From the NCBI GenBank assembly GCA_036426205.1, contig WSYH01002502.1, forward strand, positions 1 to 64,000: 64,000 bases of DNA, read 5' to 3'. Shown one piece after another: positions 57,890-64,000 of the stretch. The notes beneath the pieces were generated by a model that worked only from the letters and a program-made list of their open reading frames with translations, was not told the DNA's origin and did no database searches. A program made the position numbers and the translations under genes. This stretch comes from Ascaphus truei. Lineage: Eukaryota; Chordata; Amphibia; Anura; Ascaphidae. Every line of letters begins with the position of its first letter. Position 1 is the stretch's first letter.

Positions 57890-58936
57890 ATACTAAGCCA
57901 ATGATGCTATAATATATTATTATTCTATATTAGATCTTGCTTTAGTACTTATATGCATTTTAATTTATTTGTTAAATTGTATGTTATTATTTGTATCTGC
58001 CTATTTGGTCACTTTCTCTAGTAATATTTGTATATCTGGCCCGTATGTGTTTTGGAACATATGGGGGTTAATTTGATCATGGTATTGACCATGTGTGTCT
58101 GATTAGCAATTAGTAGTCTTCTATGTTCTGATTGGTTCATCTAACTATAAATACTATGTTCCTCACCTGTACTGTTAACTCCTGATGAAGTCTCTTTTGA
58201 GACGAAATGCGTAGAGAGTGTTTGGTGGAGGTGTATTGTTCCATTTTTAATAATTATTCACTCACAAGCCAGCTATAGCATTTGTTGCTTCTTTGGAAAC
58301 ATTTATCTCAGCCGTCCACTGAATACACGTATGTGAACTTGTTCCGGCTATATCCACTGACGTCACTGAGTTCTCGCGATACCTGATGCTGAGAACTCAC
58401 TGTGTGACGCCGGATTGAGAGGAAGGTGGCGTCCCTCGTGTTCTCCGGGCTGCGGAGGCGTCCATAGAGGCTGCTGCAGTGAATCTACACCAGACACTGA
58501 AGTCATCTGGTACCGGGTTCCTGTGTCGGGCTGGCTGAGTTATACTCAAAATTGCTTTTTATTAAGCTATGTTTGTGAGTGTGCATTTTAAATCCTTTAC
58601 TCCATAAATATTGTTATACCTTTTTATGCAATGAGTGCGCCTGTTTTTTCTGTGTTTCTATAGATATCTTAAAGGAAGTGGTGTTCCCTTCATTCGGGCT
58701 GCAGATACTCTTTTGGATAGCAATTGGAGCATTTTTTAGGATTTGTATACATTTTTTATATATATATTTTTCTGGACTTTACATCTGATAATTTTATTTT
58801 TATTTTTTATATATTTTTGTATTGTGCATGTATACTATCTTTCCCCATTTTTGTACAGTATAGGTTTTTTTCTTCATGTTGATGTGGCTATTCATATAAT
58901 GGTTTAGGTTGGCGCCGTTTTTTCTTTCTGTTGTGC

Positions 58937-58974
<38 letters not shown>
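57890..58974 (+). other. PLE terminal-repeat DNA and TA microsatellite
   Basis: AT-rich with a CpG block (58340-58510), ending in (TA)n at 58939-58973. No gene. Confidence 0.45.
58179..58216 (+). ncRNA. Hammerhead-like motif (fifth PLE terminal repeat)
   Basis: CTC (stem I), CTGATGA, GTCTC-TTTT-GAGAC (perfect stem II), GAAATGCGTA, then GAG. Stem III is changed from ACGCGT to ATGCGT. Surrounding DNA (57890-58930) is terminal-repeat-like with no PLE ORF. Confidence 0.55.
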
Positions 58975-58975
<1 letters not shown>

Positions 58976-59460
58976 CACCAACAACCCCTATACCCCCCCA
59001 ACATACAGTATATACAGTATATGCACAGCAATGATACTATTATACTATAGGCTGGCGGTGGCCCTCGGGTGTTCCCCGCAGGTGTCCCCACGGGCCTGCA
59101 GTACCAATTCTGTGCCCCCCCAAAAATAATTTCAAAACACATAAATATTTTTAAAAAAAATACACCCCCCCCCAACACATATAGTATAGTAATGGGCATG
59201 GATAATAGTGCATTTGCCCATTTAAAATACATAAAGAACAATAAATACATTAAATACATATTGCACTCACCCTTGTCCGGCTGCCACGATGAAGGCCATC
59301 CTCATCTTCATCCCCGTCCATGCCCGCCTCCGATGCTGCAAAACATAAACAAGAATAAAAACAGGAAATGTATTTCCCCTAACCCCTTAATCACCATAGC
59401 GGTTATTAGCCGCTACAGTCATTAAGGGGTTAACCCACCGTCACCCACCACTCGGGAGGC
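58975..59460. repeat. Hairpin-array module remnant
   Basis: 58975-59130 matches 37320-37490 (AACAACCCCTATACCCCCC, GTACCAATTCTGTGCCCCCC). A TAACCCCTTAATCACCATAG hairpin lies at 59382-59434. Confidence 0.6.
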
Positions 59461-59497
59461 CTATATGTTTATAAAGGGAATTATGAAAATGTAGATA

Positions 59498-59895
59498 CAC
59501 TGGCGACACACTTTATTCGAGCTCGGCTAGTCCCACGAATTCGGGTATACTCGGGTGTATTGAGGTTTGTGACTGTTTCTGCCCGAGTGCATTGCGTTAT
59601 TTTCCAGGCAGGGATTGAAGCATTTTATTCCCGCTTGCTGCAATACTGCACAGTATATATATATATATACTGCATTACAATTCATGAATTTATGCCATCT
59701 GGTAGACACGCGAAGCATTGCAGCCTATTAAATCCTAATCATTATCATTTAACAGATCAGCCGCCCGTCAGCCAGGCATGAACCATGGCTGGGAAGGCAA
59801 ACGCAACGGGGCTTGTCTGAGGTGAGGAGCGGCGCATTCCAGGTATCTGCCAGGTACATACTGGGTATTTGCTCAAATAAAGTGTGTCGCAGCAG
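59498..59895 (-). mobile_element. MITE M1, copy 3 (inverted)
   Basis: Reverse complement of 26586-26982, flanked by TA at 59496-59497 and 59896-59897. Confidence 0.85.
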
Positions 59896-59956
59896 TACCT
59901 TGTGGATAGAAATTATCAGTGGAGGTAAAAGTACAAAGAAAATGTTTGTAGGGATA

Positions 59957-60320
59957 CAGATGCAGTGCCATAATTTTAACAAATCACGCGGTGTATACCT
60001 CGGAATACCCATGTCATGGCGTGCGATTGCTTCCAACTGTACCGCCTTAAGCCGCGAGTGCAGGCGAGTGCATAAAATTGGATTTAAGTGTTGTGGCTTT
60101 TAAAAACTTGAAATTGACAGTAGCACAGTAGCACAGTACTGTACACATTACAATTCATTCATTTCATTGCATTTCATTGCACACAATCCATGAAATTCAA
60201 ACAAAGAAACCGCGATAACCATGTGTGCCTGGGCGATTGGCCGCGTTCATGCCACATGGAGTACAGCAGCGTACACAAAAATGGCGCTGTGATTTCTTAA
60301 AATAATGGCCACTGCATCTG
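59957..60320 (+). mobile_element. TBF-derived MITE, 364 bp
   Basis: Ends CAGATGCAGTGCCATAATTT and, inverted, CAGATGCAGTGGCCATTATT, preceded by TA and followed by TG. The left half matches 42680-42900 and the right half is the inverse of the forkhead-side end. It is therefore a deletion product of the TBF family with both ends kept and all genes lost. Confidence 0.8.
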
Positions 60321-60329
60321 TGTGCTATA

Positions 60330-62975
60330 AATACCAAATATCTGTGACATTGAGGAAGCTAAAATACTTTTGCAAATGGAGAAGGCATTAAAACTAGGTC
60401 ATGTTTGCATAACGGGTGATTTTAATTATCCAGACCTAGACTGGGGCAATGAGATTAGCATTACAACAAAAGGAAACAGGTTTTTAGGGGTGCTTAAAGA
60501 CAATTATATGACCCTAATTCTGATGAATCAACCAGGAGAGGAGCAATACTGGATTTGGTACTATCAAACAATGTAGAAGTAATAGCAAATATTTAAGTCT
60601 GGACCATTTGGGTAACAGTGATCATAACATGGTCTCATTTGAAATTAATTATCAAAAAACAGATTACTTGGGTTCAACAAAGACCTTAAACTTTAGAAAG
60701 GCAGATTTTAATAAACTGAGGTCTAATCTACAAGTAATACATTGGGATGATGTTTTTGCAGGCAAAAATGTAGAAGATAAATGGGCAGTCTTTAAAACAT
60801 TGTTAGAAAAGCACACTTATCAGTGTATACCCTTGGATAATAAGTATAAAATAAATAAGTCAAAACCAATGTGGCTAAATTAACAGGTAGGGGAGGAAAT
60901 GGACAAGAAGAGGAAGGCGTTTAGATTCTTGAAGTCAGAAGGGACAGAGGCATCATATTAGAATTTTAAGGAATGTAACAAAAATTGCAAAAGGGCAATC
61001 AAATTAGCAAAAATAGATAATGAAAAAAGGATTGCAATAGAAAGTGAGATCAACCATAAAAAGTTCTTTAAGTACCTTAATAACAAAAAAAATGAGAAAC
61101 GAAAATATTGGACCCTTTCAGTGGCAGACAGATTATTGGAGATAAGGAAAAAACAGCGGTATTAAATAAATTATTTACCTCTGTGTTTACAGGGAAAACT
61201 CAATTTCAATAGTAGTGCCACAGCAGGAAGCCATAACCTCCATATTTATGAACAATTGGTTAACTGAGGAAGAGGTTCATAGGTGGCATGAAAACATTAA
61301 AGTAAATAAGGCACCTGGTCCTGATGACATACATCTAAGAATTCATAAGGAGTTAAGTTCAGTAATAGCCAAACCATTACATTTAATATTCAAGGACTCA
61401 ATTTCCACAGGCTCAGTACTGCAAGATAAGTGTAAAGCATATGTGGTGCTTATATTTAAAAAGGGAGATACTGTAGATCACAACCGGGGAATTCCAGACA
61501 TTTAAGCCTGACTTCAATAGTGGGGAAACTACTTGAAGGTTTAATATGGGATAATATTCAAGAATACCAATGGAAAACAAAATGATTAGTAATAGTCAGC
61601 ATGGATTTATGAAGGATAGATCATGCCAAACTAACCTTATTTGTTTCTTTGAGGAGGTATGTAGGAATACAGTATGGCCCAGGGTAATGCAGTTGATGTG
61701 GTCTACTTTGATTTTGCAAAGGCCTTTGATACAGTTCCACTCAAGACCTTGGTGTACAAAATAAAATAAATTGGACTCAGTAAAAATATATTGATATGGA
61801 TTGAAAACTGGTCGAAGGACAGACAACAGAGGGTTGTCATAAATTGAACTTTTTCAGGTTCGACTAATTTCGTGAGTGGAGTACCTCAGGGATCGGTTCT
61901 TGGACCGCTGCGTTTTAACTTGTTTATTAATGACCTGGTTGACATCGAGAGCAAAGGCTCCATCTTTGCTGGTGATACTAAATTGTGCAAAGGTAGTAGT
62001 ATCAGAGCAGGATGTAATTTCAATTCAGAAGGACTTGGAGAGACTGGAAACTTGGGCAGGTAAATGGCAGATGATGTTTAATACAGATAAATGTAAGGTT
62101 ATGCATTTGGGAAGCAAGAATGAACAGGCGACTTACAAATTAAATGGGGATGCATTGGGGGAATCCTTGATGGAGAAGGATTAAGGATTGCTTTTAGACA
62201 GAAGGCTTAGCAATAGTGCCAAAAGTCATGCAGTAGCTGCAAAGACAAACAAGATCTTATCTTGAATTAAACGGCAATGGATGCAAAGGAAGTAAACATA
62301 ATTCTGCCCATTTATAAAGCATTAGTAAGACCACACCTTGAATATGGAGTACAAGTTTGGGCACCACTCCTTAAAAAAGACATTATGGAACTAGAGAGAA
62401 TGCAGAGAAGAGTCACCAAATTAATAAATTAGATGGACAATATCATTTATGAGGAGAGTCTAGCTAAATTAGATTCAAAAAGAGGCTTCTAAGACGGGAT
62501 ATTATAACTAAATAAAAATATATTCTGGGACAGTACAAGGAGCTTTCAAAATAACTATTCATCCCAAGGGAAGTACAAAGGACTTGGGGTCATCCATTAT
62601 GGTTGGAGGAAAGGAGTTTTCACCAGCAACAAAGGAATGGGTTCTTTACAGGAAGAAAATAAAATTTGTTCAGAAAAAGGTTGTGCATCTTTTTTAGAAA
62701 GGAAAGGTATACAGGGATATTCCAAATAAGTAAACATGGGAAGGATGGGAAAGATGTTGATCCAGGGAGTAATCCGATTGCCAATTCTTCTAGTAAGGAA
62801 GGAATTTATTTTTCCCTTTATGAGATATCATTGAATTATATGTCACTGGGGTTTTTTGTTTGCCTTCCTCTGGATCAATAAGTAAGTATAGATATAGGAT
62901 AAAGTATCTGTTGTCTAAATTTAGCATAAGTTGAACCTCATCTACTATTTAACTACTATGTAACTATAACAAGAA
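60330..62975 (+). mobile_element. CR1/L2-type LINE, 5'-truncated
   Basis: It starts inside the endonuclease and runs through the reverse transcriptase. The 3' region contains GGAGGAAAGGAGTTTTCACC, and the end reads CAACCTCATCTACTATGTAA-like sequence (62930-62975). No flanking duplication was identified. Confidence 0.8.
60370..62520 (+). pseudogene. CR1/L2-type ORF2: endonuclease and reverse transcriptase (decayed)
   Basis: The order is as expected: VCITGDFNYPDLDW (endonuclease), NSDHNMVSFEI, KAPGPDDIHLRI (61310), MISNSQHGFMKDRSCQTNL (61585), FDFAKAFDTVP-like sequence spread over two frames (61710-61740), VPQGSVLGPL...FINDL (61880-61930), then FAGDTKL in place of FADDTKL (61970), and WQMMFNTDKCKVMHLGS (62065). 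Several stops and frameshifts (near 60570, 60960, 61500, 61765, 62180) and the FAGD change make it inactive. The WQM-F--DKCKVMH block is characteristic of the CR1/L2 group. Confidence 0.87.
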
Positions 62976-62999
62976 GTTTCTTTTATTTTTACTGAATAG

Positions 63000-64000
63000 T
63001 ATTGATAATCGGGATTATCTGTGGGTCCCAGTGGGTTCCTGGGGATATCCATGGGTCTCTGTGGGTAAACCTGGGTACCGCAGGGACCCACGAATATACC
63101 CAGGAATCCCTGGGGACCCACAGATGCCCCCAGGAATCCCATGGGGATACACAGATTAAACCGGGTACCCCATGGGAACAACAAATACTATCAGGAACCC
63201 ACGTGGGTTCCTGGGGATATCCGTGGGTCCCAAGTGGTACCTAGGTTTAACCATGGGTTCCCAGAGGTACCTGGGTTTATTTGTGTGTCACCAGGGGGTT
63301 CCTGGGGGGATTTTTGGTTCCCATGGTGTACCTGGGATTTTTCTGTTTGTCCCCATGGGGTTCCTGAGGGCATCCGTGGGTCCCTGAGGATTTCTGGGGG
63401 TATACGTGGGTCCCTGGGGGTAAACCCAGGTAACCCCAATGACCCACAAATTAACCCAGGAACCCCCGGGGACTCACGGATGCCCACAGGAATCCCATGG
63501 GGGCACAAGGGTTAACCCGCGTACCCCATGGGAACCAAATATACTGCCAGGAACCCCCGTGGATTCCTGGGGATATCTGTGGGTCCCCAGGGGTATCTGG
63601 TTTTATCCATAGGTTCCCAGGGGTACCTGGGTTAATTCATGTGTCTCAAGGGTGTTCCTGGGGGTATTCATGGTACCGCCAGGATCCCCCATGGGTTCCT
63701 GGGGATATCTATGGGTCTCCAGGGGTACATGGCTTTATTAATGGGTTCCCAGGAGTACCTGGGTTTATTAATGTGTCTCAAGGGAATTCCTGGGGTATTC
63801 ATGGTACATCCAGGATCCCCTGTGGGTTTCTGGGGATATCTGTGGGTCCCGAGGGGTACCTGGTTTTAACTATGTGTTCCCATGTGGTTCCTGGGACATC
63901 AGTGGGTCCCCGGTGATTCCTGAGTTTATCTGTGAGTCCCTGGGGGTATCTGTGGTTCCCCCTGGGGTCAAATAATATACCCAGGTACCCCCAGGAACAC
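63000..64000. repeat. Degenerate minisatellite, both orientations mixed
   Basis: Units of about 24-30 bases built from TGGGTTCCTGGGGATATC, GTGGGTCCC and GGGGTACCTGGGTTTA. Blocks at about 63070-63180, 63420-63550 and 63960-64000 are in the inverse orientation (CCCAGGAACCC, GACCCACA). It runs off the window end. Long open frames with Gly/Pro periodicity on both strands follow from the repeat and are not genes. Confidence 0.8.

Noticed and set aside
37855..59434. Regularly recurring hairpins as a CRISPR-like array
   Set aside because: Spacing is irregular, repeats sit in different element copies, no cas genes are present and the DNA is eukaryotic.
63141..63916. Collagen-like Gly/Pro periodic proteins
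   Set aside because: Frames appear on both strands and in several phases and follow the minisatellite unit; no start context or flanking exon.

Overview
This window looks like non-genic DNA from a large, repeat-rich vertebrate genome, most likely a frog or toad. It is made almost entirely of nested transposable elements. I found no convincing host exon cluster, no tRNA or rRNA and no CRISPR array. The vertebrate/amphibian reading rests on the mix of elements. There are several Penelope-like elements (PLEs) with GIY-YIG endonuclease tails and the CTGANGA...GAAACGCGT motif in their terminal repeats. There are L1-type LINEs, a CR1/L2-type LINE, Tc1/mariner-like DNA elements, and many MITE-like hairpin repeats with TA, TTA or AAT target duplications.

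Layout. 1-2790: end of a PLE (+). 3225-4240: AT repeats, hairpin repeats and a minisatellite. 4400-16380: remains of a Tc1/mariner-like element with two divergent genes. An intron-containing transposase reads right (12276-13872). A novel accessory gene with a BEN-like C-terminus reads left (about 12050 to 4872), and a 5.7-kb PLE (5140-10862, 13-bp target duplication) sits inside it. A second copy of the accessory gene lies at 15931-16380. 17100-19388: third PLE (-). 19393-20420: L1 ORF1 tail (+). 20700-25300: L1 with a decayed ORF2 (-). 25975-26984: duplicated and MITE DNA. 26985-28718: L1 ORF2 3' half (+). 28719-31400: fourth PLE (+). 32070-55655: three copies of an unclassified 1.7-kb repeat with TGTCA...TGACA ends, two of them split by later insertions. 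Between the copies lie a Tc1-like element family (34197-35607, 42649-47137) and two forkhead-domain pseudogenes (41590-42211 and 46323-46880). 49551-55294: a 5.7-kb foldback element containing a roughly 4-kb palindrome. 56294-59900: more hairpin repeats and PLE terminal-repeat pieces. 59957-60320: MITE. 60330-62975: CR1/L2-type LINE. 63000-64000: degenerate minisatellite.

How the parts fit. The most unusual signal is one Tc1-like TIR family (TA target duplications, ends near CAGATGCAGCGGCCGTTATT). It carries a BEN-like accessory gene and, just inside the opposite TIR, a forkhead-domain reading frame. The same accessory gene sits divergently beside an intron-containing DDE transposase at 4.4-16.4 kb. 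The window also holds a deletion series of this family (about 4.5 kb, 1.4 kb and 0.36 kb). I infer a transposon that carries DNA-binding, possibly regulatory, passenger proteins. The sequence shows the domains and their positions; function and mobility are inference.

A second theme is hammerhead-ribozyme-like cores in the PLE terminal repeats. At 2267-2310, 52476-52515 and 58179-58216 the two helices flanking the core can be paired by eye. Almost every coding region here is broken by stops, frameshifts, insertions or truncation.
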